Positions 10,497 to 22,930 of a DNA stretch of 64,000 nucleotides are shown one piece after another. The position numbers were made by a program, and so were the translations under genes. The notes beneath the pieces are model-generated. The model made no database searches. It was given only the letters and a program-made list of their open reading frames with translations, and was not told the DNA's origin. Numbering within the stretch: the first letter of the stretch is position 1; every line of letters begins with the position of its first letter. This stretch comes from Diphasiastrum complanatum (Eukaryota; Streptophyta; Lycopodiopsida; Lycopodiales; Lycopodiaceae). Location of the stretch: assembly GCA_029204225.1 (NCBI GenBank), contig CM055111.1:13477477-13541476 (forward strand), read 5' to 3'.

Positions 10497-10985
10497 TAGA
10501 TAGATAATCATGTTATAGATGCTTATTCACGATCTTCAAATGTGAATGTCTAAGGATTTGCCACCTATTTGCAAAGAATATAGGATCTAGAAAAGTTTAC
10601 AAGAACAATGTCAAAATTTGTTGTACTTATTTGTTTCTAAGGACAATGTCCCAAATGGACCTGCAACTAATTACAATCTAATTAACTATAATGGCCTTTG
10701 TTATGCAACATACGTAGTAGTGTCTACATTGCGGATGTTAACCTAGCATAGGGATCTTCATAACACGAGAGATGCACTTCAACTTTCTTATTTTCTAGAA
10801 TCTGCCCAGTGGCATTCAGATCTGCTGCTAATTCTAGTATACCCCAAATCAATTCTAGTGTCCTTTTGATGCCCAACATAGTGAGTAATACCTACAAAAG
10901 GTGTACACTTCAATCCCATAGAGCTTCAGTTATCTTGATACTAGATGTGCATTTTAAAGCTAAAAGCATTTTGTGTATAGAACAG
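10497..10985. repeat. Module GD, copy 1 (D part only)
   Basis: An unclassified repeat present about six times in the window (also 11301, 21571, 27861, 28891 and 36261). Short open frames occur on both strands but I recognise no domain. It usually runs into LTR-E at its right end. Confidence 0.6.
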
Positions 10986-11300
10986 GAGAGATTCCATAGA
11001 TAATGAGTTTCAGCTATGAGGCACACTCGTCTCTGGATAAACTCCCTTTTCAAAGAAAAAACTATTGATGGCTTTTTTAGATCCCTTCCTTCCCACTCCA
11101 CGCAATCTTATAAATTGTGTCATTTGTGTCTTAGACTATTATTTGAGGCTTTATAATAACATTCTTGATTGATACTTGGTGAATTTCACCAAACAGTTAA
11201 TAAGAACAAGAAGGCAAATTTCACTTCCAAGTTCACAATCAAGAAGTTGCATGAAGGTAATCAAGTGCCACCCTTTGAGTCTATGAAGGTTTGATAATCA
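10986..11300. repeat. Copy of the segment at 35770-36260 (right part of module F)
   Basis: Sequence from GAGATTCCATAGATAATGAG to the TCAATGG near 11303 matches 35785-36265 and the end of the window (63585 onward), with some internal sequence missing. No domain recognised. Confidence 0.6.
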
Positions 11301-11815
11301 ATGGACTCACAAGGGCCTACAATACAAGTCTTCCTAACCAAGTCATTGGAAATGTTTATCCCAAGATTTGATCATGGGATGGGATTTCATCTTTGTAGGG
11401 ATAGTTGGCTCAATAATCAGTTCTATACTTCTAAGACCAACATCAATGAATAACTTTGAGCTTCTACCATCTTATCTTCACATGGGTGAATAGCCTTTCT
11501 TCTCTAAATATGCAAATATCGGCAACGTAGAGAAGCAAAAAGTCATTATTTTTTAAAGCCCTTATGATGGCAATGTGGATCATGTGATGGAGATAATCCT
11601 GTTATACATGCTTATTCACGATCTTGAAATGTGAATGCATAAGGATTTGCCATCTATTTGCACAGAATATAGGATCTAGAGAAGTTTACAAGAACAATGT
11701 GAAAATTTGTTGTACTTATTTGTTTCTAAGGACAATGTCCCAAATGCCATAGAGCTTCAGATATCATGATACCAGATGTGCATTTTAAAGCTAAAAGCAT
11801 TTTGTGTATTTGATG
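11301..11815. repeat. Module GD, copy 2 (shortened)
   Basis: The G part (about 11301-11580) and a shortened D part (to about 11815) match 36261-37045. No gene supported. Confidence 0.55.
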
Positions 11816-12500
11816 TATAAGCAATAGTACACTATCAACAACACCACGCTCAACTCCGAATAGTCGTAGGCTCCTCACGTCCAGTTCCTGTACTGTGCAA
11901 CCACTTGGACAATGACAACAACCTCCACGCAACATCTCTATTCTCTTTTGTACATACATCTACACTAATGAAAATTATATATAGATGATGATCATTGTAA
12001 TATACAATATGAGAAAATGATCAAAGATAGACACTGTAGATGCTTTCACACATCTATTCTTGTTTTCAGACTAATTTCAGATATAACATCATAGCTTTTA
12101 TAGAGTAGAGTTAGCTTCTTGGGCACGCGATTTCGTCCGCAATTGTCTTGTGCTCATAGCATCTATGTGACTTGTATTTTCATACATCCATTGGAATCAA
12201 CTATTGTCTTGTTATTGCGTTTAGACCTTTGTCAGCGTTGCATGCTTTTTCTATTTCGTTTTATGTCCGACTCTCTTATTGTTTTGTCTGACTGTCTTCT
12301 GTTCTCACTTCTGCAGAGTGCAACTACATTTTCTTTGTGTTCTCCTACATGACCCATTGTGATCCGCGTAGTGTACGCACTGAGAAGATTTCCACCACCA
12401 TCTCCCAGAAAATTTATTCTCTCACTAGGTTAAAAAAGAAATCCACTAATGGACCCCATCTTCCTAGAGACTTGTTATATTAATGTACTGCTTAGCCCTC
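11816..12500 (+). repeat. LTR-E, longer copy
   Basis: Starts near TGATGTATAAGC and includes a segment similar to LTR-B around 12110-12250. The same arrangement occurs at 22226 and 37046. Probably a Copia-type LTR; exact ends uncertain. Confidence 0.5.
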
Positions 12501-13063
12501 CCTAAGTTCTTTTCAACAATTTGTTTCTATCCCTCTCAATGGACTTCTAGCCATAGTTCTTACATTCCCTCAGAAAGATGAAATAAAGATAAGATGAGAT
12601 TCTATCCAAGCTTTATCAAATCAAGTCAATCTTCACAATTTTTGGACAAAAACATGGCTAAAACTTACTCCTTCCTCGTGATCGTTTCTCAAGACCTATA
12701 AATCACTTTTAGAGGGCTTTATCCCAGTCTAAATTCATTAGATTTGTTTACACGAAGTCCAATCTAATCAATGGCATACAAACATTGATGCTTTTCGTAG
12801 ATCTAGCACCGAAAAGTTCACCAAGATCAATCGCTATGAAATTCTTTGGATCTCATGAAAAATGAAGATTATTTTGAGGTACAAGGCTGTCCACACGTGT
12901 GAATAGTACAGAATCTGACCCTAACCAATTTTGGTCTCCAAATTTCCACCCCTTCTATAGACTTCAAGTTGGCCTCCAATTCTAGATTTTAGCACCAAAA
13001 ACTTACTGAAATTGGATTGTATAAATGATCAATGATCAACTCTTGTACCTCGCTCTGATATCA
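12501..13063 (-). mobile_element. Minus-strand leader and PBS of LTR-C, copy 2
   Basis: Same as 9481-10200 but shorter; a PBS-like GCTCTGATATCA directly borders the LTR at 13064. Confidence 0.6.
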
Positions 13064-13361
13064 TGGTAAAGTACAATACTTTTAACCTTACTTGAGCCTT
13101 TTAATGACTCCCAAGAGAATTTGATTGATTGGTTATAGCTTGAATGCAAATCTAGATGACAAAACTTGATCTAGATTAGCAATTCTACACACATCAATCA
13201 AGAGCAATAAAAAATCATTGATCTACATGAAGATCCAACACCCACGTGTGTGGTACAATCTCCAGCATGACCTAAAATCATAAATTATCATAAAAACAAG
13301 TTATCTTATCATTTGGATCACAAAAAATGCACGTATCATAGTGAAGAAGTCAAGATTACCA
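13064..13361 (-). repeat. LTR-C, copy 2 (298 bp)
   Basis: Bounded by TGGTAA and TTACCA, a 6-bp inverted repeat with TG...CA ends. Length 298 bp as in the copies at 23657, 38415, 39588 and 62045. Confidence 0.75.
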
Positions 13362-13740
13362 AACTGCTCTAATAAATTATAAGGCATTACTATGGAATGG
13401 TGAATAGTATGTAGAAAAGCTCTTCCCCACCTCAAGTTATGTGAAAATCCAATATGTAATAAGAAAGATGATTGAGCATTTTTTCCCTAACTTTTCAATC
13501 TAACCTAACCCTAGAGTTTTGCCAAGCTGGTGGGTAGGTAGATCAACCACCTCTATGATATTTTGGAATCGTACTAATTATGATTGACGAATCATAAAAT
13601 TCTAAATTTTTATGATTGACAGATCATAAAAAGACACTTAATTGTCATTAGACGATTATAAGAAAAGGTGATGATTCTTATATATGGTGAGTAATTTGTG
13701 ATCTATTGAATGAGTCAAAAATTTTGGTCAGTTTGTTGGA
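13362..13740. repeat. Spacer between LTR-C and Copia-B with small palindromes
   Basis: No gene. Around 13580-13640 it contains near-palindromes built on TATGATT...AATCATA, kept in the copies at 23955, 39886 and 46681 and reversed at 61624. Confidence 0.6.
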
Positions 13741-16101
13741 AATCTAAATTTCTCTACTCTAGTGTCTAATTGAGAACGTACGAATCAAAAACCAGACTTG
13801 GAGTATTGGCGAATTACTTGCTAGCAAAGATGTGGTTGATTGCAAATGGTTATTCAAAATCAAGTACAAGGCAAATGGAAGGATCTATCAAAGAAAGGCT
13901 CGACTTGTCGCCAGAGGATTTTCTCAGGTACACAACGTCAATTATACTATGACTTTCAGTCCAGTAGTTAAACATTCTTGAATTAGACTTTTATTGTCAT
14001 TTGCTACTACAACAGATTTGGAACTACATCAAATAGATGTACAGACAACATATCTTAATGCAGTTATCGAAGAAGACATTTACATGGTGCAACCCGACGG
14101 TTACAATATCGAAGGTAAACACAACCGTGTATGTAAACTCCATAAAGCACTTTATGGCTTGAAGCAATCTGCTCGAGCATGGTATCAAAGGATCAATACT
14201 TTCCTTATCGATCACGACTATAAAATCGAATTCTAATGTCTACTTCAAGTTAGTGCACAACATTCTTTTATTATCATCACTTTGTATGTGGACAACACAT
14301 TGCTTTTCAACAACAACATCAATCTAGTAAACTCTTATCAAAATTTTGAGATATCTTCGAGCTACTATGGACTTTTGCATTCATTATGGAGTAGTCGACA
14401 ACAACAAACTCAATTTTCTCAATGGTTATTCAGATGCAAGTTGGTCAAGACATGTAGACACTCATAAATCCACTTGTGGATTTACATTCTTTCTCAACAA
14501 TGGTCTTATTTCATGGAACAGTTGCAAGCAAACTTGGATAGCTCTATCTTCCATTGCATCAGGGTATATCACACCCGCTCAAGCTACAAAAGAAGCAGTA
14601 TGGTTGAGAAACTTACTTTCAGATCTCAATCTGAATCAATATGCTCTCACAAGTTTATCGAATGCAGTTATCGAAGAAGACATTTACATGGTGCAACCCG
14701 ACGGTTACAATATCGAAGGTAAACACAACCGTGTATGTAAACTCCATAAAGCACTTTATGGCTTGAAGCAATCTGCTCGAGCATGGTTTCAAAGGATCAA
14801 TACTTTCCTTATCGATCACGACTATAAAAGCAAATTCTAATGTCTACTTCAAGTTAGCGCACAACATTCTTTTATTATCATCACTTTGTATGTGGACAAC
14901 ACATTGCTTTTCAACAACAATATCAATCTAGTAAACTCTTATCAAAGTTTTGAGATATCTTTGAGCTACTATGGACTTTTGCATTCGTTATGGAGTAGTA
15001 GCCAACAACAAACTCAATTTTCTGAATGGTTATTCAGATGCAAGTTGGTCAAGACATGTAGACACTCATAAATCCACTTTTGGATTTACATTCTTTCTCA
15101 ACAAAGGTCTTATTTCATGGAACAGTCGCAAGCAAACTTGGATAGCTCTATCTTCCATTGCATCAGAGTATATCACACCCGCTCAAGCTACAACAGAAGC
15201 AGTATGGTTGAGAAACGTACTTTCAGATCTCAATCTGAATCAATATTCTCTGACAAGTTTATCGAATGCAGTTATCGAAGAAGACATTTACATGGTGCAA
15301 CCCGAAGGTTACAATATCGAAGGCAAACACAATCATGTATGTAAACTCCATAAAGCACTTTATGGCTTGAAGCAATCTGCTCGAGCATGGTTTCAAAGGA
15401 TCAATACTTTCCTTATCGATCACGACTATAAAATCGAATTCTAATGTCTACTTCAAGGTAGTGCACAACATTCTTTTATTATCATCACTTTGTATGTGGA
15501 CAACACATTGCTTTTCAACAACAATATCAATCTAGTAAACTCTTATCAAAGTTTTGAGATATCTTCGAGCTACTATGGACTTTTGCATTCGTTATGGAGT
15601 AGTCGACAACAACAAACTCAATTTTCTCAATGGTTATTCAGATGCAAGTTGGTCAAGACATGTAGACACTCATAAATCCACTTTTGGATTTACATTCTTT
15701 CTCAACAAAGGTCTTATTTCATGGAACAGTCGCAAGCAAACTTGGATAGCTCTATCTTCCATTGCATCAGAGTATATCACACCCGCTCAAGCTACAAAAG
15801 AAGCAGTATGGTTGAGAAACTTACTTTCAGATCTCAATCTGAATCAATATGCTCTGACAAGTTTATTCTGTGACAATCAAAGTGACATTGCTTTATCAAC
15901 TAACCCTAGATTTCATTCTAGGAGTAAGCACATTGAAATTGAGTATCACTATGTCATAAGCAAAGTTCTCGACAAAGAGGTTGACTTGCAGTACTGTCAA
16001 ACGTAAGAAATGACATAAAATAATTTTACTAAAGCATTAAGCTTGGATACACACAGAATTTTGTGCAGAACTAAGTTTGAAGGTCAAAGATTAAGGGTGA
16101 G
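13741..16101 (+). mobile_element. Copia-B fragment: reverse transcriptase and RNase H remains
   Basis: Copia reverse transcriptase motifs (CKWLFKIKYKANG, QTTYLNAVIEEDIYMVQP, KALYGLKQSARAW) and RNase H motifs (SDASWSRHVDTHKST, SKHIEIEYHYV) lead directly into LTR-B at 16102. Only the 3' half of an element is present; it is broken in several places and contains an internal tandem triplication. Confidence 0.9.
14057..15868 (+). repeat. Three tandem copies of a 604-bp unit inside Copia-B
   Basis: The sequence starting AATGCAGTTATCG recurs at 14057, 14661 and 15265, exactly 604 bp apart. Each unit covers part of the reverse transcriptase and RNase H region. Other Copia-B fragments in the window have a single copy. 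Confidence 0.92.
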
Positions 16102-16977
16102 TGTTGGACTATTCTACTATCTGAGTGGTTCAACCGAATAATCAATCTTTAATCTTCATCGACTTTATTATCCAATTCTACAATTTTGCTAGTGTTTTCT
16201 ATATAGTCTACAGAAGTACTCGATAATCGCTCACAGGTGGCTCCAACATGTCAGACATCATCCGACTTATCGACGACGACGACGACAAAAGTCGAAGACT
16301 TCGGCCATGTCGATGAAAGACCATTATTGTTCCACTTGAATTGAAACTAAAGACTTGTCCTAATCATGTCGCAAGTAAATTTTAGGGATGTCCTAACTAG
16401 ATGGATGCCAACACAATATAACCAACTAGCTATTGCGATTTGCGACCCGATTAACTGTCCTACTCGATGTGCATTAGTTGCTTATTATAAATAGCTGATC
16501 ATCGTAGACTTTAATAACTCTCTTTCTCTTAGAAAGTTTTTTTAAGACTTCAATTAGAGTATTCCTCTTCGCGCTTACTCCTTTACCGTGGAAGTACATT
16601 AGACATAGTCTCTAGTTACTCAAAGATAGCTTAGAGTACACGATTTCTATCCGCAATTGTCTTGTGCTCATCATCATCTAATTTGTACATACTACTTGTT
16701 GAATCAATCTATTCTTCTTATTGCGTTCAATATTATGTCAAAATGTATGCATCTCTGTGATTGTTTGTAACTGATAAATCTCTTATACTTCATTGTTTGG
16801 CCACAAAATCACTTTACTGCTAACGATTTCAAAGCTGGTTGCTAAAAGATTGAACATGACTTCTATCATTATATTTTGTTCAATATTGCTACGCATAGTC
16901 ATGCATTGGGAAATGAGAATAATTCCGTTGCGTTTGAGAAGTCGCTTACTCACTTCTCTCCCTCTATTTTCCCAACA
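16102..16977 (+). repeat. LTR-B, complete copy (876 bp)
   Basis: Starts TGTTGG and ends CCAACA. TATA box at 16486-16493. A (GAC)n run lies near 16272. It directly follows the Copia-B RNase H end, so it is a 3' LTR. Confidence 0.88.
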
Positions 16978-17975
16978 AAATTTACATGTTTACGCATAGG
17001 GCTAAGCATCTAGACACGTGTCATCACTAAGAAGTGGTATTTTACATAGCTACTATTGTGAAAATTCAATGTCTCCACAATATCAACTTCACTATAGAGC
17101 GCCACATGTCTATGTGACCAAAAAAATGCAAAAAAATAGGAGATTTGACTCTCATTTTCAAAGAGAATCGATCAAAAACAAGCAAAGTGTAATTCTTAAA
17201 TCTACAAATCCTACTTTTGATAGAATTCTATAATATATCACCATGAATTTTTTTGAATTCTCTTTGATTGCTTGATAAAATCTTTTTGTACTCCCTTCAA
17301 CCTAAAGCTCTGAATCTATTATACTAACAATGATTCTCCCAAAAACCAAGGCTCTGATACCAAGTTTTGAAATTGATTTCAAAATTGACAATGTCTACAG
17401 ATCTACTAATCAACAAAATCACAAGAAAACTCTCCACGCAAGCATAAGCTCCAAATGATAATTAAAAGCTAAATACTCATTAGGACTTTGAGTAGCTACC
17501 ATCCCATCAATCTACTGGTTGAGAGAGAGAGAGAGAGAGAGAGAGATGATTATTAATAGAAATGGTTAAGCAATGCATTAATAACTCTAAATTATTCATA
17601 TCATACATTGATCTTTAAAGATATAAAGACTCTAATAACATGAACATGTAAACTGCATTCTCAAATGATGGCAAATGAAATGATACAAGCCATGTAAGCA
17701 TTTAAGATAGACATTTAGAAATCGCTCTTCCTAACTTTCAAATGACAAGTACATGGACTCTTTATGATTGCATGATTGAAAGACAATTAATACTACTTTA
17801 TTAGCATCAACCTCAAGGTCGAGATCAATAGACTTATTTTTAATACAAGAGAGAAGATATTTTTGTGCTAGAATCAAAAAGTGCAGAGCAAGTTTGTGTG
17901 TGTTTGTGTGTGTGTGCTTGAGGAATACATTCATCAAAGTATAATCAGGAGGTTGCTGCAGAAGCATTGAATATC
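16978..17975 (-). mobile_element. Upstream block of germin-like gene 2
   Basis: Copy of 6395-7465, with the minus-strand PBS at 17351-17362 and an interrupted TG tract near 17894-17916. Homology with germin-like gene 1 continues without a break into the coding sequence. Confidence 0.6.
17521..17546. repeat. (GA)13 microsatellite
   Basis: The shortest GA tract of the five units, 26 bp. Confidence 0.97.
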
Positions 17976-18653
17976 ATGGCAGGATTTCTTTGGATGAGGT
18001 TAGCGATTCTGGTTTTCGTAGCGACGGCCGCCTTGCACCCACAGCGAAGCTTAGCTTCTGACGAGGATCCATTACAGGACTTCTGTGTGAAGGACACCAC
18101 CCAAAAGCTCCACGTGAATGGATTTCCATGCAAAGATCCTGCTCAAGTGCAAGCATCATACTTCGCATCTGATTCTTTGAAGAAACCCGGAAATACTTCC
18201 AATGCATTCGGCGTAGCAGTCCCACCGGCCAACGTTCTCACCTTTGGAGGTCTCAACACTCAGGGGGTCTCCGCAGCTCGAATCGGCTTCGCACCCCACG
18301 GCCTCAACCCTCCCCATGTGCACCCCCGTGCCCCTGAGATTCTCTTCCTCGCAAAGGGCACGCTGCTTGTAGGTTTCGTCACCAGCACGCCGGACAATAA
18401 ACTCTTCGCGCAAACGATTAAAGCCGGGGAGCTGTTCATCTTCCCCAGAGGCCTCGTGCATTTCCAGCTCAATGTCGGCTACGGCGCAGCTGTGGCTTTC
18501 TGTGCCTTCAACAGCCAGAATCCGGGCACCTCGCAAGTTGCAAAGGCGCTCTTTGCCTCCACCCCACCTATCGATGACGCCGTATTAGAGAAGGCATTGC
18601 AGCTGAACGCTGCGGATGTGCAGCGTCTCAGATCTCTGATCAGCAAAACATAA
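17976..18653 (+). CDS. GLP: Germin-like protein, copy 2 (225 aa)
   Basis: Secreted cupin of the germin-like family, nearly the same protein as copy 1. Signal peptide, Cys37 and Cys52, metal ligands His114, His116, Glu121 and His162, and the NTS site at Asn73 are all kept. Differences from copy 1: Ser51Pro, Asp62Tyr, Leu78Phe, Thr83Pro and loss of the final Tyr. The ATG at 17976 follows an in-frame TTG three codons upstream; the ATG is the likelier start. It shares Tyr62 with copy 4. Downstream at 18814-18819 is the conserved AATAAA. Nothing suggests it is inactive; Leu78Phe and Thr83Pro lie outside the metal site. Confidence 0.95.
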   Translation: MAGFLWMRLAILVFVATAALHPQRSLASDEDPLQDFCVKDTTQKLHVNGFPCKDPAQVQASYFASDSLKKPGNTSNAFGVAVPPANVLTFGGLNTQGVSAARIGFAPHGLNPPHVHPRAPEILFLAKGTLLVGFVTSTPDNKLFAQTIKAGELFIFPRGLVHFQLNVGYGAAVAFCAFNSQNPGTSQVAKALFASTPPIDDAVLEKALQLNAADVQRLRSLISKT

Positions 18654-19697
18654 TTAGCAGCATTGTGATCTTAGTAAAGCTATGCCCTGAGACTTAATAT
18701 ATATAGCATTCGTGCACACGATGTATAAGTTAAGAATGACGTCTGAAGTAAGACATATATATAATTTCTGTTGATAAATTATTCATTTGGTTCCGTGCTC
18801 TGCTTCAATGATAAATAAAATCGCTCGATCTCATTGTCTAATTTTATGCTCTATGATTTTACATTGAGATTACTGCAGCTTACACAATGTTGCATCGCCT
18901 TTTGAGCCTGGCTTCTTGAAAGCTTAGCACTTTTGCTTTTGAATATAATTTAATTAGAACAACGTAAGTCATGTAGTATCCTATGGTTCGAGTTGCAGAT
19001 TGGAAGGTTAGCACTCTTGCATTCAAAGGCATGAGATATGGACCCGTTATTTATATATTTTTCGCTCTAGTTGTTTGTTATGAATATGAAGAAGTGTACG
19101 TTTTTTTATTCCTTAGCAACCTCCCATTGATTAAGCATCTACAGGTATGTCATGAATTTATTTCATATTATACTAGATCGCATTTAAGGGGTCAAATGTA
19201 GGAAAACTTGTTGTTTCTTCAAAGCTTCTAGTTTAAATATGGTCTTAAATTTTCTGAATTGAACATTTACTTGCTATATATTCATTGTCATGCCCTTAAT
19301 GAATAGAGTGTCTCAACAACATATTCATGTAATATTTTGTATAATGTTTCGCATTTTCAAGGATTTGAAATGTAAACAATCCCTATTTAGGAATTCAACC
19401 CAGGAAATTTTTGAATTCCCTGAATGGGTATTCTTATCCTTACTAGTCCCTAAATTGATCAATTTTGAAAGCTCAATTATAGTGCAAACTAGCCTTTAGA
19501 AAGATACAACATTTTTCTAATGGCTTGTCTAGGCTCACCTGTCTTGATCAATCAATGACAGTCTTCATAGCCAAGAGACCAAATCAGCTCCTTACATAGG
19601 TAAGGTTTATAAACAACAAATTTCAAAAGTGTCATCCATATTATTCTATAACATTCGGTGGTTTATACTCCTTTTTTTCATCAATCTCAGTATTAAG
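18654..19697 (+). other. 3' flank of germin-like gene 2
   Basis: Copy of 8147-9192, ending at the same junction to LTR-E sequence as in copy 1, so units 1 and 2 share a rearrangement absent from copies 3 and 4. No additional gene. Confidence 0.65.
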
Positions 19698-20538
19698 GCT
19701 TTTGCGTTTAGATCTTTGTCAACGTTGCATGCTTTTGCTATTTCGTTTTATGTCAGACTCTCTTATTGTTTTGTCTGATTGTCTTCTGTTCTCGCTTCTG
19801 CAAAGTGCTAATACATTTTCTTTGTGTTCTCCTACATGACCCATTGTGATCGGCGTAGTGTACGCACTGAGAAGACTTCCACCACTATCTCCCAGAAAAT
19901 TTATTCTCTCACTAGGTTAAAAAAGAAATCCACTAATGGACCCCATCTTCCTAAAGACTTGTTGTATTGATGTACTTCTTAGCCCTCACTAAGTTCTTTT
20001 GCTCACTAGCTAAACACTTGATGTTCACACAAGTGGCAAGATCTTCTTGATCTTTGTTAAAAATAACACTTAAGAAGGATTTTACAAAACAATGCTCAAA
20101 AGATTGAATAGATTTGAACCTAGAAACTCACAAAGGTTTCACTTGTTTTGATTATCTCAAATTTTGCCTTCTATCCCTCTCAATGGACTTCTAGCCATAG
20201 TTCTTACATTCCCTCAGAAAGATGAAATAAAGATAAGATGAGATTCTATCCAAGCTTTATCAAATCAAGTCAATATTCACAATTTTTGGACAAAAACATG
20301 GCTAAAACTTACTCCTTCCTCGTGATCGTTTCTCAAGACCTATAAATCACTTTTAGAGGGCTTTATCCCAGTCTAAATTCACTAGAGTTGATTACACGAA
20401 GTCCAATCTAATCAATGGCATACAAACATTGATGCTTTTCCTAGATCTAGCACCAAAAAGCTCACCAAGTTCAATCGTTGCTAAAATTGGATTGTATAAA
20501 TGATCAATGATTAACTCTTGTACCTCGCTCTAATACCA
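19698..20538 (-). mobile_element. LTR-E fragment followed by LTR-C leader and PBS
   Basis: 19698-19990 matches the LTR-E fragment at 9193; 19991-20538 matches the minus-strand leader, with a slightly changed PBS (GCTCTAATACCA) against LTR-C. Confidence 0.55.
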
Positions 20539-20833
20539 TGGTAAAGTACAATATTTTAAACCTTGCTTGATCCTTTTAATGAATCCCAATGGGGATTGAT
20601 TGATTGATTATAGCTTGAATGCAATTCTAGATGACAAAACTTGATCTAGATTAGCAATTATACACACATCAATCAAGAGCAATAGAAAATCATTGATCTA
20701 CATGAAGATCCAACCCCGTGTGTGGTAAAATCTCCAGCATGACCTAAAATCATAAATTATCATAAAAACAAGTTATCTTATCATTTGGATCACAAAAAAT
20801 ACACGTATCATAGTGAGGAAGTCAAGATTACCA
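20539..20833 (-). repeat. LTR-C, copy 3
   Basis: TGGTAA to TTACCA, 295 bp, otherwise as at 13064. Confidence 0.72.
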
Positions 20834-21111
20834 AACTGTTGTAAAACATTATAAACGAATTACTTTGGAATGGTGAATAGTATGTAAAAAAGCTTTTCCC
20901 CACCTCAAGTTATGTGGCTAGGTAGATCAACTACCTCTATGATATTTTGGAATCGTACTAATTATGAATTACGAATCATCAAATTCTAAATTTTTATGAT
21001 TGACAGATCATAAAAAGACACTTAATTGTCATTAAACGATTATCAAAAAAGGTGATGATTCTTATATATGGTGAGTAATTTGTGATCTATTGAATGAGTC
21101 AAAAATTTTGG
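20834..21111. repeat. Spacer, shortened copy of 13362-13740
   Basis: Contains the same TATGATT-type palindromes; no gene. Confidence 0.5.
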
Positions 21112-21570
21112 TCAGTTAAGGAAAGTATTGATCCTTTGAAACCATGCTCGAGCAGATTGCTTCAAGCCATAAAGTGCTTGATGGAGTTTACATACATGGT
21201 TGTGGTTACCTTCGATATTGTAACCTTCGGGTTGCACCATGTAAATGTCTTCTTCGATAACTCCATTAAGATATGTTGTCTGTACATCCATTTGATGTAG
21301 TTCCAAATCTGTTGCAGTAGCAAATGACAATAGAAGTCTAATTGAAGAATTTTCAACTATTGGACTGAAAGTCTCAGTGTAATTGATGTTGTGTACCTAA
21401 GAAAATCCTCTGGCGACAACTTGAGCCTTTCTTCGATAGATACTTCCATCTGCCTTGTACTTGATTTTGATTAACCGTTTGCAATCAACTACATCTCTGC
21501 TAGCAGGTAATTCGCCAATACTCCAAATCTGGTTTTTGATTCGTACATTCTCAATTAAACACTAGAGTAA
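21112..21570 (-). mobile_element. Copia-B reverse transcriptase fragment, reversed
   Basis: On the minus strand the Copia-B start region and DVQTTYLNGVIEEDIYMVQP are readable. It lies opposite to the other Copia-B fragments and is joined on the right to module GD. It is a fragment of a broken element. Confidence 0.85.
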
Positions 21571-22225
21571 ATAAACTTAGATTTCCAAATGAATCATTCT
21601 GAGCTTCTATCATCTCATCTTCACATGGGTGAAGAGCCTTTTTTCTCTGAATATGCAAATATTCGCAACGTAGAGAAGCAAAAAGTCGTTGGTTTATAAA
21701 GCCTTTATGATGTCTATGTGGATCATGTGATGGAGATAATCCTGTTATAGATGCTTATTCATGATCTTCAAATGTGAATGTCTAAGGATTTGCCACCTAT
21801 TTGCACAAAATATAGGATCTAGAGAAGTTTACAAGAACAATGTCAAATTTTGTTGTACTTATTTGTTTCTAAGGACAATGTCCCAAATGGACCTGCAACT
21901 GATTACATTCCGATTAACTATACTGGCCTTTGTTATGCAACATTCATAGTAGTGTCTACATTGCGGATGTTAACCTATCCTAGGGATCTTCATAACACGA
22001 GAGATGCACTTCAACTTTCTTATTTTCCAGAATCTGTCCAGTGCATTCAGATCTATAGCTGCTGCTAATTCTAGTATACCCCAAATCAATCAACCACATG
22101 TCCTTTTGATGCCCAACATAGTCAATAATACCTACAAAAGGTGTACATGTCAATCTCATAGAGCTTTAGATATCATGATACCCGATGTGCATTTTAAAGC
22201 TAAAAGCATTTTGTGTATTTGATGT
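21571..22225. repeat. Module GD, copy 3
   Basis: Shortened G part to about 21720 and a full D part, matching 36261-37045. No recognised domain. Confidence 0.55.
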
Positions 22226-22930
22226 ATAAGCAATAGTACACTATCAACAACACCACGCTCAACTCCGAATAGTCGTAGGCTCCTCACGTCCAGTTCTTGT
22301 ACTGCGCAACGACTTGGACAATGACAACAGCCTCCACGATCTACCCAAGACGACGCAACATCTCTATTCCCTTTTGTACATACATCTACACTAATGAAAA
22401 TTATATATAGATGACGATCATTGTAATATACAATATGAGAAAATGATCAAAGATGTCACTGTGGATGCTTTCACACATATATTCTTGTTTTCAGACTGAT
22501 TTCAGATATAAGCTCATAGGTTTTATAGAGTAGAGTTAGCTTCTTGAGCACGCGATTTCGTCCGCAATTGTCTTGTGCTCATAGCATCTATGTGGCTTGT
22601 ACTTTCATACATACATTTGAATCAACTATTGTCTTGTTATTGCATTTAGATATTTGTCGGCGTTGCATGCTTTTGCTACTTCGTTTTATGTCCGACTCTC
22701 TTATTGTTTTGTCTGACTGTCTTCTGTTCTCGCTTCTGCAAAGTGCAAATACATTTTCATTGTGTTTGCCTACATAACCCATTGTGATCCGCGTAGTGTA
22801 CGCATTGAGAAGATTTCCACCACCATCTCCAAGAAAATTTATTCTCTCACTAGGTTCAAAAAGAAATCCACTAATGGACCCCATCTTCCTAAAGACTTGT
22901 TATATTGATGTACTGCTTAGCACTCCCTAA
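22226..22930 (+). repeat. LTR-E, second long copy
   Basis: Same as 11816-12500. Confidence 0.5.

Noticed and set aside
14057-15868. CRISPR-like regular spacing
   Set aside because: The 604-bp period comes from a tandemly copied retroelement piece, with no short repeats and spacers.
16102-16977. Target-site duplication around LTR-B
   Set aside because: I could not find a convincing direct repeat; the borders have been copied along with the larger units.
17967-17975. Upstream start (TTG) adding three residues to copies 2-4
   Set aside because: Plant translation normally starts at ATG, and the ATG nine bases later has a good context.
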